From an uncultured Dysgonomonas sp. (GTDB taxonomy: Bacteria > Bacteroidota > Bacteroidia > Bacteroidales > Dysgonomonadaceae), in the NCBI RefSeq assembly GCF_900079725.1, contig NZ_LT599032.1, forward strand, positions 4,584,054 through 4,648,053: a DNA stretch of 64,000 nucleotides. Reading direction: 5' to 3'. The notes under the pieces are model-generated. The model saw only the letters and a list, made by a program, of their open reading frames with translations. It was not told the DNA's origin and did no database searches. Position 1 is the stretch's first letter. Each line of letters starts with the position of its first letter. The position numbers and the translations under genes were made by a program. Shown piece by piece: positions 42,503 through 52,172 of this stretch.

Positions 42503-45337
42503 TTATTGTGCCATTTTTATCTCATTTGCTTTTCCTGTATATTTTATTTCCGAAACAGATGTTTTACCATCTTTAGTAATCCATTCTACACGGAACATCC
42601 GTTCCTTAGGCATGCCTTCATATTCGCCTTTTGCATCGCCTATAGAAAGTGTTTTGGCCGCTTCGTCATATGTGAATTTGATGGTCGAGTATGCGTCTTT
42701 TTCGTAGTTATAATTTACGCCTTCATCTTCATATAAGGTAAATTCTCCGTTTGCACCCGTATAAACTTTCAGGGTAAGATCTTTCTGTATTTCCTTCGTG
42801 GTTTGTATATCTTTACCCATAGGTAGAATAGTTCCTTCTTTTATATATAGAGGGATGCGTTCGTATGGAGCGGAAACATTCAGAGTTTGTCCTCCTGCTA
42901 TATACTTGTTTGATTCGAAGTCGTACCAATTAGTATTAGCTGGGAAGTATACATTACGCGATGTAGTTTTATAAGTATATACCGGGCATACCATTATATC
43001 GGGGCCAAACATATACTGATCGCTTATATTATGGGTTTTGATATCTTTGCCAAAGTCCATAACCAAAGCTCTCATAATTGTGTAGTCGTTGAAGTATGTC
43101 ATCCCAGCCAATGAATAGATGTATGGCATCATTTGGTAACGCAGTTTAGTATAGTAAACCATACTCTTGTATGCAGGATGGTTTTCCGGTGCGAGGTTGT
43201 ATATTTCGCGGGTAGGGAACTGTCCATGACTGCGGAATAATGGGCAGAATGCTCCGAACTGAAACCAGCGGGTATTCAGTTCCCTCCATTCTTTGAGGTC
43301 TTCAGAGCCTTCTTTAGCCTCTTCGTAACGTTTCTCAACACAGAATCCGCCTATATCCATCGTCCAGTACGGAATACCCGACATGGCAAAATTAAGTCCC
43401 GCAGATATCTGCGCCTTCATATCTTCCCAGCGTGTACCTATATCACCGCTCCATGTTGCCGTAGAATAGCGTTGTGTGCCTGCAAAGCCTGAGCGGGTAA
43501 GTAAGAATACACGATCGTTTGGTTTTACCGAGCGCTGACCGTCGTATATAGCCATGGCATTTGCCAATGCGTATGCATTAAAATATTCAGTAGATGAACC
43601 CAATGCTGTAGGTGTCATCAGATCTTTTCGGTATTGCATGCTTGCATTGGATAGAATATCCGGTTCGGAAGCATCCATCCACCAGGCATCTATACCTTTC
43701 GAATATAGTTTTTCATTCATCTGATCCCAGAACATTTTGCGTGCCCCTTCGCTGTATGCATCATAGAATCCGGCAATATAACCTGTGCCTATCCAGTCGC
43801 GGATACTATCTTTCACAGCGCGATTGAACATCCATCCTTTTTCGTCGAAAGCTTTATAATTGTCTGTAGTATAATAGAATTTAGGCCACACTGATATCAT
43901 AATGCGGGCATCCATAGCGTGTACACTGTCTATCATGCCTTTAGGGTCAGGAAAACGTGCCGGATCAAAATCGTGGCTTCCCCATGCATCCTGTGGCCAA
44001 TAAGACCAGTCCAGTACAATATTATCCAGTGGTATATTTCTTTTGCGGTATTCGTTTACGGCAGTCAGTAATTCATCAGCAGTCTTATAACGTTCACGGC
44101 TTTGCCAATAACCCATAGCCCATTTAGGCATTACCTGCGACTTGCCTGTGATGGTACGGTATCCTTTTATAACATCGTCTGCATCGTTTCCGCGGATGAA
44201 ATAATAGTCTATCTGATCCCCCATTTCCGACCATAGAGACAATTTGTTCTGTTCTTCTTCCGTTCTAGGACTTAATGCTTTCAGTCCTATATATGATATA
44301 CCGCCATCAGGTTTCCAGTCCAGCTTCAATTTACGTTTTTCACCTGCTTTCATATCCACTGTGAATTTGTAACTATTGGGATTCCATGCTGTACGCCATC
44401 TTTCGGGTACGAGTACTTCTTCGTCCATATATATAGTAGTGTAACCTGCATAATAGAGTATGAAATGGTATTTACCTGTTTCTTTGGCTTCAATTTCGCC
44501 TTCCCATGTGATACGGGAATTATAGAAAGGAAAGTCTTGAGGGAATTTCTTTATTGTTTCCAGATTTTCATAATCAATCTGTGACTCGCTTCTTTCTGTA
44601 AATATTTGTCTTGTATCCCCGTTTACCATATATGTGGCAGTGAGTCCGCCTTCTTTACCGGTTTTATCATATAATTTAAACTGGTCTAAATCTGCATAGT
44701 CGCGCGGGTCGCCAAACTTTGTAAGAGAGTAATTGTCCCATAGTATGCCGTAATTTTTGCTTGATAAAACAAAAGGTACCGATACCTTTGTATTGTATTG
44801 GAAAAGAACTTCATTCTTTCCCTTATAATTGTATTCATCAGCCTGATGTTGTCCTAGTCCGTAGAAAGCTTCATCGGCCGGCGATTCGAATACCTGCTGC
44901 ATGGTATAGGCTTTTTTGCCTTCTACCTCGATATCAGAGAAAGTTTTACCTCCACCTTTATTCTCGGTAAGGATTAGGTTGCCATTTATATCGGAAAATG
45001 ATACTTCACCTGTAGCCAGCGATACGGATGCAATAGTAGTAGCGGTTTTTAGAATAACATTTCCATCTTGTTCCGAAACATCCCAACCTTCAGTTTTTGT
45101 TTTATCATATATTGTAACAAGGCTCTTATTCTCCGGGAAATTGTTAGCCGGTGTCGCCGATACACGAATGATATCGTCGTTGATAATTTGTAACCTGACA
45201 TGTTTTGTAGAGTTAGCGTCTTCCGTCTTTAATGTTACTATTACCCCATCGTTTGTTTTCTTGTAAGGTCCGCTCTGGCAGTTAGTAAGTAATAATACTG
45301 ACAAAAGGCTCGCAAGTACGAGTTGAATTTTTCTCAT
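42503..45337 (-). CDS. GH31 alpha-xylosidase with PA14 insert
   Basis: 944 aa exported protein (MRKIQLVLASLLSVLLLTNC, lipobox LLTNC). The GH31 N-terminal beta domain is interrupted by a PA14 domain at about 215-350 (TWEGEIEAKETGKYHFILYY, TIYMDEEVLVPERWR), as in the alpha-xylosidases of xyloglucan loci. The catalytic barrel has nucleophile Asp555 (WWMDASEPDI) and acid/base Asp632 (TWSGDIGTRWEDM). A DUF5110-type domain is at the C-terminus. It removes alpha-xylose from the non-reducing end of xyloglucan oligosaccharides in the periplasm. It is the first gene of the minus operon, divergent from the regulator, with a promoter box at 45370-45377. Confidence 0.94.
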   Translation of the reverse strand: MRKIQLVLASLLSVLLLTNCQSGPYKKTNDGVIVTLKTEDANSTKHVRLQIINDDIIRVSATPANNFPENKSLVTIYDKTKTEGWDVSEQDGNVILKTATTIASVSLATGEVSFSDINGNLILTENKGGGKTFSDIEVEGKKAYTMQQVFESPADEAFYGLGQHQADEYNYKGKNEVLFQYNTKVSVPFVLSSKNYGILWDNYSLTKFGDPRDYADLDQFKLYDKTGKEGGLTATYMVNGDTRQIFTERSESQIDYENLETIKKFPQDFPFYNSRITWEGEIEAKETGKYHFILYYAGYTTIYMDEEVLVPERWRTAWNPNSYKFTVDMKAGEKRKLKLDWKPDGGISYIGLKALSPRTEEEQNKLSLWSEMGDQIDYYFIRGNDADDVIKGYRTITGKSQVMPKWAMGYWQSRERYKTADELLTAVNEYRKRNIPLDNIVLDWSYWPQDAWGSHDFDPARFPDPKGMIDSVHAMDARIMISVWPKFYYTTDNYKAFDEKGWMFNRAVKDSIRDWIGTGYIAGFYDAYSEGARKMFWDQMNEKLYSKGIDAWWMDASEPDILSNASMQYRKDLMTPTALGSSTEYFNAYALANAMAIYDGQRSVKPNDRVFLLTRSGFAGTQRYSTATWSGDIGTRWEDMKAQISAGLNFAMSGIPYWTMDIGGFCVEKRYEEAKEGSEDLKEWRELNTRWFQFGAFCPLFRSHGQFPTREIYNLAPENHPAYKSMVYYTKLRYQMMPYIYSLAGMTYFNDYTIMRALVMDFGKDIKTHNISDQYMFGPDIMVCPVYTYKTTSRNVYFPANTNWYDFESNKYIAGGQTLNVSAPYERIPLYIKEGTILPMGKDIQTTKEIQKDLTLKVYTGANGEFTLYEDEGVNYNYEKDAYSTIKFTYDEAAKTLSIGDAKGEYEGMPKERMFRVEWITKDGKTSVSEIKYTGKANEIKMAQ

Positions 45338-45369
45338 GGTAATTATTTTATGATTAGATTTCTTATAGA

Positions 45370-45377
45370 CAAAATTA
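45370..45377 (-). promoter_or_regulatory. GH31 operon promoter, -7 box
   Basis: On the minus strand TAATTTTG (45377-45370) fits TAnnTTTG, 32 bp before the GH31 ATG at 45337. No -33 TTTG is present, as expected for an activator-dependent promoter. A candidate HTCS operator lies 63 bp upstream, the same distance as at GH95. Confidence 0.55.
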
Positions 45378-45440
45378 GATTAAGTGCTTAAAACGGCTTT
45401 TCTTAAATGTTCTTAAAGGAAGTGTCTAAAAAAATATGTA

Positions 45441-45475
45441 GGGGGTTAAATGTTTCCAAAATGGTATTTAAATGG
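45441..45475 (-). promoter_or_regulatory. Candidate HTCS operator upstream of GH31
   Basis: On the minus strand ACATTTAACCCCC (45453-45441) follows CCATTTAAATACC (45475-45463) by exactly 22 bp; the two match at 9 of 13 positions. A third CATTT lies between them, giving an 11-bp period. The sequence matches ACATTTnnCCCCC found twice, also 22 bp apart, upstream of GH95. Direct repeats on one helix face suit AraC-type DNA binding by the hybrid regulator encoded alongside. Confidence 0.6.
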
Positions 45476-45495
45476 TAACACAGTACGCTGTGTCA
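45476..45495. promoter_or_regulatory. Palindrome in front of the HTCS gene
   Basis: TAACACAG-TACG-CTGTGTCA is a 20-bp inverted repeat with one mismatched pair. It begins beside the GH31 operator and ends 12 bp before the HTCS -7 box candidate TAAGTTTG (45508-45515). A dimeric repressor or a global regulator binding here would cover the -33 region of the HTCS promoter. The protein is unknown. Confidence 0.5.
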
Positions 45496-45507
45496 TATAA
45501 TTTTATG

Positions 45508-45515
45508 TAAGTTTG
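45508..45515 (+). promoter_or_regulatory. HTCS gene promoter, -7 box candidate
   Basis: TAAGTTTG fits TAnnTTTG and lies 32 bp before the ATG at 45548. No TTTG is found at the -33 distance; the palindrome at 45476-45495 occupies that place. Confidence 0.4.
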
Positions 45516-45547
45516 TAAGAGAAGAACCTACCTGATCTTAATTACTT

Positions 45548-48500
45548 ATGAAGAAATCTATATTATTATCTATACTTATTTATTTTATATCTATATATAG
45601 TATCCTCGCTCAGCAATTCGAGTTTTCTCACCTTAATAATACAAATGGCTTATCTAATAACCAAGCCGAATCTCTATTCAGAGATAGTCGCGGATTCATG
45701 TGGTTTGGTACCAATATGGGACTGAATAGGTATGATGGTGTAAATTTTAAAGTTTATACAAATATAAAAAACGACCCCAATAGCCCCTTGTATGATAGGA
45801 TTATAGATATACAGGAAGATATCGATGGCAATCTGTGGCTTAAAGAAAGCAGCTATATTGTTTACAATTGGAAAACAGAATCGTTTATCAATAATGTTGA
45901 TTCTTTATTAGGTAAGATGGGGTTAGAGGCGGGACCTTCTATAATAGAACTGGATGATAAGAAAGATTTTTATATCGCTTATCCTGATAAAGGAATATTC
46001 AAATATGATATTGCTACGCATCAGGTGACGGCTTTTCCTCAATCATCAGATGTTAATGCTCTGGATCAGTCTCGAATAGCAGACATTAAGATTAAAGGAA
46101 ATTTCATCTGGGTATTACACGCTAATGGGCTTGTAGAACGACTGAACATACAAACGGGTAAAGTGGATATCCGGAATACATTCTTCAAAGAGAATTATCA
46201 GAATTCTACGATACTGAAATCCATTTATATAGATTCTGACAACGATCTGTGGATATATCCCAGTATAGACGACAGAGGTGTGGCCTATTTCAGCCCGAAA
46301 GAAAATCAATGGACACTACTTGATACTAAAAGTAAAGTTGCCCTGTCGAGCAGTTTTATAAGATGTGTAGGACAGGATGCCGGCGGTTCTATATGGATAG
46401 GTACTGATCATGGCGGGGTTAATATTTATGATAAGAAGAAAAAAGAAATAACAGTAGTAAAGAATGATATATACAATAACAACTCCATTAGCCAGAATTC
46501 GATAATAAGCATTTTTTGCGAGGCGGATGGTACTGTCTGGGTGGGGACATACAAGAACGGGATATCATACTATCACCCTAACTTGTTTAAATTCAAGAAA
46601 TCACCTTTATTCTATACATTTAATAAGAATGCCGAAACCTTCGATTGCAACAGTTTGTATAAGAATAAAAATGGGGATTTGTGGATAGGGACAAATGGCC
46701 GGGGACTTGTTAAATATAATGATGCTACAGGAAGTATACAAACCTTCCGCTATAATCCCAATGATGCCGGCAGCATATCGTCTGATATAATTACTTCGGT
46801 ATTCGAAGATCATGCTCAGATTCTTTGGATAGGTACATTCTTAGGTGGGTTGAATGCATATAACGGTAGAGAATTTAAGAGATATCAGGTAGATGAAGAT
46901 AATCCAAATTCATTATCAAGCAAGAGTGTATTTGGTTTGGCCGAAGATGATGAGAATAATCTGTGGATAGCGACTTTAGGTGGTGGAACTGACAAATTGG
47001 ACGTTAATCGACGTACTTTCACACATCATAATTTAAGTAACAGTAAAATGCTTTCGGACTATGTTTTGTCCATGTTTGCAGACCCGGTGAAAAATATTTA
47101 TCTAGGTACCGACAGGGGGCTTAATTTTATAGACAAAGATAAGAAAGAGATTACTGCATACTTTTCTCAAAACAAGCTTTTGGATTCCCTGACTAATATA
47201 ACAATCAATTATCAATTTGTCGATTCAAAAGGATTGGTTTGGATAGCTACCGATAAAGGTATAAATATTTATGATCCTCACAGGCATCAATTTTATTATA
47301 TAATGGCGAGTAATGGTTTGCCAAGTGATGAGGTGGTATCGCTTATAGAGGATAATGACGGGAATGTATGGGCTGGTACACGTAATGGATTGGCTTGTAT
47401 CTATTGTAATTTTTCGGATCAGATACTTAATTATACAATTACTTATTTTGATGTAAAAGACGGCTTGCCAAGTTCTGTTTGTAATCGTAATGCTATATTC
47501 AAGGACAAAGACGGTACCATATATATAGGAAGTACAAATGGTTATGTTGCTTTTAACCCCCGAGAAATCGTTTTTAACAAGAATGTTCCTAAAGCCCGCT
47601 TTACGGATTTGCTGATTACCAATCAGGTGATAAAACCCAACGTGAAATATGACGGACGTGTTATTATTGAAAAATCTATCATAGATATTAATGAGATAAC
47701 CCTGCATCACGGAGAAACGAATTTTACAATCCTGTTTTCAGCGCTTAATTTTATTCATCCCGAAAAAAATAAATATAAATACATGCTTGAGGGGCTTGAT
47801 AATAAGTGGACGGAAATAACAAACGGTATAGGAGCTGCCTCATATTCCAACCTGAATGCAGGTACTTATAAACTTATAGTATATGCGAGCAACGATGATA
47901 ATGTATGGTCTGCAGAACCTATTGTATTGAAGATAGAGGTACAGCCTCCCTTTTGGCTATCGTGGTGGGCGTATATCATTTACATTATTGTGGCTGCGGC
48001 TATAATTCGTTTTTTCCTTAAATATAAGCTCAATAAGCAAAGGGAAGAGTACGAGCAGGCACAGAAGATTCTCGAAGCCAATAAAATACATGAAGTGGAT
48101 GAACTGAAATTTAAATTCTTCACCAATATAAGCCATGAGTTTAAAACCCCGTTGACACTCATTCTCACCCCACTGGAGAAACTAATGAAATCTCCTGCAT
48201 CGGATGAGCAAAAAGCGACGATGAATATTATGCACAAAAATGCACAGAACTTATTGCAAATGGTGAATGAGATTCTCGATTTCAGAAAGTTCGACCTGAA
48301 TAAAATGAACCTCAATATATCGCGTGGCAATATTATTGAATTCACAAAAGATATTTGCCAGTCTTTTTCTTCCCTTGCTGCAGAGAAGTCTATAAAATTG
48401 ACTTTCACAACTTATTTGCAGGAGTTACAGATGGAGTTTGACAAAGAAAAGATGAATAAGATAATTACGAACCTCATATCCAATGCTTTTAAATATACAG

Positions 48501-49663
48501 AAGAAGGACATATAGATGTCAGTATAGGTGTATCAGAATTGATGCAGAGTAATGAAACCTCTGCTACAAAACAATTGACAATCAGGGTGTCAGATACAGG
48601 GGTTGGGATGGAACCAGAATATCTTGATAGAATATTTGACCGTTTTTTCAGAATTGAAAAAGCCGATAAGAATACCCCGTCTGGAACAGGTGTCGGTTTG
48701 CATCTGGTGAGTGAATATGTGAAATTGCATGGAGGAGAAATAGAAGTGGAAAGTACAGTGGATAAAGGCTCTGTTTTTATAATCCTGTTACCTATCAATA
48801 ATTCTACTTATAAAGAACTGAGTAGTCAGGATGTTATACATTCAGGCGATCCCGGAGAAGCGGAAAGAGGTAAGAATGAAACGAAATCTGTTCAGAGGGC
48901 AAATTTACCATTATTACTGATTGTAGATGATAATGAAGATTTTTGTGAGTTTATAACTGGTTTGTTCATTGATAACTACAATATAGTTACTGCCAATGAT
49001 GGAGAAGAAGGCCTACGTATCGTCCTCGACCAGCTACCTGATATTATACTCTGCGATGTAATGATGCCAAAAATGGATGGTTACGAATTTTGCAGGCAGG
49101 TAAAGGGGGATATACGCACATCCCATATTCCGATTATATTGCTTACAGCCAAGTCGTCGGAAGAGAATCGCTATTCGGGTATAGAAGCCGGAGCTGACGA
49201 TTATATAGCCAAGCCTTTCAATATAGATATGCTGACTCTGAAAATAGCTAAGATAATAGAGAAACAAAAGAAGCAACAAAGCAGCTTCAAGAAAAAAAAC
49301 GATGTAGCACCGAGCGATATCGAGATAACCTCTATGGATGAGAAATTCGTACAAAAGGCGATAGCTATAGTGGAACAGAATATAGGTAATGCCGATTTTC
49401 TGGTTGAAGATCTGTGTAAGGAGATGGGGATGAGCCGTGTATATTTCTATAAAAAGACTCTTGCTCTGACGGACAAAACTCCATCTGAATTTATTCGTTT
49501 TATCCGTTTGAAACGAGCGGCTGATTTGCTCGAAAAGAGTCAGATGTTTGTAAACGAGATTGCATTTCAGGTGGGATTTAATGATCCGAAGTATTTCCGT
49601 AAATATTTTAAGGAAGAATTCGGGGTAACACCTAATGAGTATAAGAAGAATGAATCCAAGTGA
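45548..49663 (+). CDS. Hybrid two-component system regulator (HTCS) of the xyloglucan locus
   Basis: 1371 aa sensor-regulator in one chain. A signal peptide (to about SILAQ) is followed by a periplasmic sensor of about fourteen Reg_prop repeats (about 25-730; DLWIGTNGRGLVKYN, VWAGTRNGLACIY) and a Y_Y_Y domain (about 731-796). The membrane helix is at about 801-823 (FWLSWWAYIIYIIVAAAIIRF). HisKA has His863 (NISHEFKTPLTL). HATPase_c has an N-box near 976 (NLISNAFKYTEEG) and G-boxes (SDTGVGMEPEY, GTGVGLHLVSEYV). A receiver has Asp1170 (ILCDVMMPKMDGYEF). An AraC-type HTH lies at about 1270-1367. All key residues are present. It would sense xyloglucan oligosaccharide in the periplasm and activate the flanking operons. 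Confidence 0.97.
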   Translation: MKKSILLSILIYFISIYSILAQQFEFSHLNNTNGLSNNQAESLFRDSRGFMWFGTNMGLNRYDGVNFKVYTNIKNDPNSPLYDRIIDIQEDIDGNLWLKESSYIVYNWKTESFINNVDSLLGKMGLEAGPSIIELDDKKDFYIAYPDKGIFKYDIATHQVTAFPQSSDVNALDQSRIADIKIKGNFIWVLHANGLVERLNIQTGKVDIRNTFFKENYQNSTILKSIYIDSDNDLWIYPSIDDRGVAYFSPKENQWTLLDTKSKVALSSSFIRCVGQDAGGSIWIGTDHGGVNIYDKKKKEITVVKNDIYNNNSISQNSIISIFCEADGTVWVGTYKNGISYYHPNLFKFKKSPLFYTFNKNAETFDCNSLYKNKNGDLWIGTNGRGLVKYNDATGSIQTFRYNPNDAGSISSDIITSVFEDHAQILWIGTFLGGLNAYNGREFKRYQVDEDNPNSLSSKSVFGLAEDDENNLWIATLGGGTDKLDVNRRTFTHHNLSNSKMLSDYVLSMFADPVKNIYLGTDRGLNFIDKDKKEITAYFSQNKLLDSLTNITINYQFVDSKGLVWIATDKGINIYDPHRHQFYYIMASNGLPSDEVVSLIEDNDGNVWAGTRNGLACIYCNFSDQILNYTITYFDVKDGLPSSVCNRNAIFKDKDGTIYIGSTNGYVAFNPREIVFNKNVPKARFTDLLITNQVIKPNVKYDGRVIIEKSIIDINEITLHHGETNFTILFSALNFIHPEKNKYKYMLEGLDNKWTEITNGIGAASYSNLNAGTYKLIVYASNDDNVWSAEPIVLKIEVQPPFWLSWWAYIIYIIVAAAIIRFFLKYKLNKQREEYEQAQKILEANKIHEVDELKFKFFTNISHEFKTPLTLILTPLEKLMKSPASDEQKATMNIMHKNAQNLLQMVNEILDFRKFDLNKMNLNISRGNIIEFTKDICQSFSSLAAEKSIKLTFTTYLQELQMEFDKEKMNKIITNLISNAFKYTEEGHIDVSIGVSELMQSNETSATKQLTIRVSDTGVGMEPEYLDRIFDRFFRIEKADKNTPSGTGVGLHLVSEYVKLHGGEIEVESTVDKGSVFIILLPINNSTYKELSSQDVIHSGDPGEAERGKNETKSVQRANLPLLLIVDDNEDFCEFITGLFIDNYNIVTANDGEEGLRIVLDQLPDIILCDVMMPKMDGYEFCRQVKGDIRTSHIPIILLTAKSSEENRYSGIEAGADDYIAKPFNIDMLTLKIAKIIEKQKKQQSSFKKKNDVAPSDIEITSMDEKFVQKAIAIVEQNIGNADFLVEDLCKEMGMSRVYFYKKTLALTDKTPSEFIRFIRLKRAADLLEKSQMFVNEIAFQVGFNDPKYFRKYFKEEFGVTPNEYKKNESK

Positions 49664-49680
49664 TTTAAATAACCTTGTAA

Positions 49681-49715
49681 ACATTTCACCCCCTTTTAGG
49701 AGACATTTTGCCCCC
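49681..49715 (+). promoter_or_regulatory. HTCS operator upstream of GH95: two direct repeats
   Basis: ACATTTCACCCCC (49681-49693) and ACATTTTGCCCCC (49703-49715) match at 11 of 13 positions, and both are followed by TT. Their start-to-start distance is 22 bp, two helical turns. The downstream copy ends 64 bp before the -7 box at 49780. The same motif and spacing occur upstream of GH31 (45441-45475). I infer that the AraC-type domain of the adjacent regulator binds here. Confidence 0.7.
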
Positions 49716-49779
49716 TTCGGGGAATGAAGGTATTCCTACAATAGAAACATTGGGAATGGGATAAAATGCAATAAAGCAA

Positions 49780-49787
49780 TAAATTTG
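49780..49787 (+). promoter_or_regulatory. GH95 promoter, -7 box
   Basis: TAAATTTG fits TAnnTTTG, 24 bp before the ATG at 49812. No -33 TTTG is present, which suits an activator-dependent promoter. Confidence 0.55.
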
Positions 49788-49811
49788 TGATATTGTAAAA
49801 ACACTGATCCC

Positions 49812-52172
49812 ATGAAAAAAGTATTATTGGCTTTAGTCTGTATTTTCTGTTCCTGCATCACTCTTCTTTCGCAAAATAAATGGCAATATTATTTTAACGA
49901 GCCGGCTTCTGCATGGGAGGAGTCTATTCCGTTGGGTAATGGGCGTATAGGGATGATGCCTTGGGGAGGAGTAGACAAGGAACGTATCGTATTGAACGAA
50001 ATATCCCTTTGGTCTGGAAATAAACAGGATGCCGATAATCCGGATGCCTATAGACATCTTGGCGAAATAAGAAAGCTCCTTTTCGAAAAGAAAAACCGTG
50101 AGGCGCAGGAGTTAATGTACAAAACCTTTACATGTAAAGGTGAAGGAGGGAGTGGCGCGGGTTATGGTAAATATGAAAATTTTGGGAATCTCTACATAGA
50201 TCTTACTTATCCAGATGCATCTGCAACAGTTTTTGATTACAGACGGACGTTGGATATGAATAATGCCTTATCGGATGTTACTTATACAAAAGGGGGGATT
50301 AAATATACTAGGGAATATTTTACCTCTTTTATAGATGATATAGGAATAGCCAGATATAGTGCCGACAAATCGAAGGCTCTGAATATGCGTATCTCTCTCG
50401 GCCGTGACGAAAATTATGAAACATATGCCAGTGGTCCGGTTCTTTACATATTTGGTCAATTGTCAGCAGGCGAAGGCAAAGAGGGTATGAAATATCTGGG
50501 AATGGTAAAAGTAGAGCATAAGGGAGGAAAACTCTTTACCAATGCCAGGGATATAGAAATTAAAAATGCCGATGAGGTAACTCTTTCCATTTCTCTGGCA
50601 ACCAACTACAATGGAGTAGAACGTGAAAAACTTGCAGCTAATCTATTAAATAAATTAAAAGGTAACTATAAAACCCGGAAACAAAAACACATCGAAAAAT
50701 ATCAAAACCTGTTTAAACGAGTAGACTTTACATTAAGTAAAAATAAAAATTCAGACCTGCCTATAAACAGAAGATTGGAAGCTTTTGTAAATGATCGCAC
50801 CGATTACGATTTAGCAGCCTTGTATATGCAATACGGACGCTATCTGCTTATCTCATCTACACGTGAAGGCGGATTGCCTCCGAACCTGCAAGGACTATGG
50901 GCACCACAAATACATACACCCTGGAATGGAGACTACCATTTGAATATAAATCTGCAAATGAATCTTTGGCCTGCTGAAGTTTGTAATCTCTCCGAATTAC
51001 ATCTACCCACTATCGAATATGTAAAATCATTAACAGAACTCGGGCATAAAACTGCAAAAATATATTATAACAGCGATGGTTGGGTAACTCATATACTAGG
51101 TAATGTGTGGGGCTTCACTTCTCCGGGCGAGAGTCCGTCCTGGGGGGCGACCAATACTTCGGGGGCCTGGATGTGCCAGCATTTGTGGGAGCATTACCTC
51201 TATTCGCAGGATGTGGAATATCTGAAATCCGTATATCCTACAATGAAAGGTGCTGCTCTATTTTTCGAAAATATGTTGGTCGAAGACCCGAATAACGGCT
51301 ATTTGGTAACCGCTCCGACCACTTCTCCCGAAAACTCTTATATAACTGAATCCGGCGATATACTGAGCGTTTGCGCAGGTTCTACAATGGATAATCAGAT
51401 TGTGCGTGAACTGTTTACGAATGTATCCCAAGCCGCAAAGATACTGAATACGGATGCACAATGGATAGAATCCATAGAAACAAAAAAACAAAGGCTCGCG
51501 CCTACCACTATTGGCAAATACGGGCAGATAATGGAGTGGCTCGAAGATTATGAAGAAGCTGAGATACATCACCGCCATGTATCGCAACTCTATGGCTTGC
51601 ATCCCGGTTATGAACTTACATACGAAAAAACACCTGAATTGATGGAAGCTGCAAAGACGACGCTCGAACGCCGTGGCGACGAATCTACGGGCTGGTCTAT
51701 GGCATGGAAGATAAATTTTTGGGCGCGGCTCAAAGATGGAGATCGAACTTATAAGCTGATTGGTGATCTGCTGAAACCCGCAGGTAAAGGGCATGGTACA
51801 TATCCAAACCTTTTCAGTGCACATCCGCCAATGCAGATAGATGGCAATTTTGGAGGTTGTGCGGGTATAGCCGAGATGCTGGTACAGAGCCATGCCGGAT
51901 ATATTGAGCTGTTGCCTTCCGTTCCTGACGGTTGGAAAGACGGTAGTGTGAAAGGCTTGAAAGTAAGGGGTGGGGGAGAAGTATCTTTTGCATGGAAAGA
52001 TGGAAAAGTTATTAATGTTGATTTCGTTGCCCGGGCTGCAAATACATTTGCTTTTAAACTTGCAGACGATAAGATGGATGTATCAGGGACAAAAGACTAT
52101 AAAACAGAGAACGGTAAATTAATTCTTCATCTGAAAAAAGGGGAAATAGTCAGAATATCGAAATTACCATAA
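49812..52172 (+). CDS. GH95 alpha-L-fucosidase-type hydrolase
   Basis: 786 aa exported protein (signal to about ITLLSQ). The N-terminal beta domain begins WEESIPLGNGRIGMMPWGGV. The (alpha/alpha)6 catalytic domain (about 300-700) contains WNGDYHLNINLQMNLWPAEV with the two asparagines that orient the catalytic water in GH95. It also has TAPTTSPENSY, with the likely general acid Glu, and MQIDGNFGGCAGIAEML, with the conserved Asp. GH95 enzymes invert and release alpha-1,2-fucose from galactose, or alpha-L-galactose. In a xyloglucan locus this implies fucogalactoxyloglucan side chains. It has its own promoter and operator after the regulator gene. Confidence 0.93.
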   Translation: MKKVLLALVCIFCSCITLLSQNKWQYYFNEPASAWEESIPLGNGRIGMMPWGGVDKERIVLNEISLWSGNKQDADNPDAYRHLGEIRKLLFEKKNREAQELMYKTFTCKGEGGSGAGYGKYENFGNLYIDLTYPDASATVFDYRRTLDMNNALSDVTYTKGGIKYTREYFTSFIDDIGIARYSADKSKALNMRISLGRDENYETYASGPVLYIFGQLSAGEGKEGMKYLGMVKVEHKGGKLFTNARDIEIKNADEVTLSISLATNYNGVEREKLAANLLNKLKGNYKTRKQKHIEKYQNLFKRVDFTLSKNKNSDLPINRRLEAFVNDRTDYDLAALYMQYGRYLLISSTREGGLPPNLQGLWAPQIHTPWNGDYHLNINLQMNLWPAEVCNLSELHLPTIEYVKSLTELGHKTAKIYYNSDGWVTHILGNVWGFTSPGESPSWGATNTSGAWMCQHLWEHYLYSQDVEYLKSVYPTMKGAALFFENMLVEDPNNGYLVTAPTTSPENSYITESGDILSVCAGSTMDNQIVRELFTNVSQAAKILNTDAQWIESIETKKQRLAPTTIGKYGQIMEWLEDYEEAEIHHRHVSQLYGLHPGYELTYEKTPELMEAAKTTLERRGDESTGWSMAWKINFWARLKDGDRTYKLIGDLLKPAGKGHGTYPNLFSAHPPMQIDGNFGGCAGIAEMLVQSHAGYIELLPSVPDGWKDGSVKGLKVRGGGEVSFAWKDGKVINVDFVARAANTFAFKLADDKMDVSGTKDYKTENGKLILHLKKGEIVRISKLP

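Noticed and set aside
45403-45409. Third TTAAATG copy as part of the GH31 operator
   Set aside because: It is followed by A/T rather than the C-run and lies between the operator and the -7 box; a 7-mer of this composition is expected by chance.
49711-49720. CCCC-TTCG-GGG hairpin after the HTCS gene as a terminator
   Set aside because: The stem is only three to four base pairs, there is no T-run, and its C-run is better explained as part of the repeated ACATTTnnCCCCC operator.
49812-52172. Assigning GH95 specifically as alpha-L-galactosidase
   Set aside because: The catalytic residues are shared by fucosidases and galactosidases, and I cannot judge the specificity position without an alignment; xyloglucan context favours fucose.
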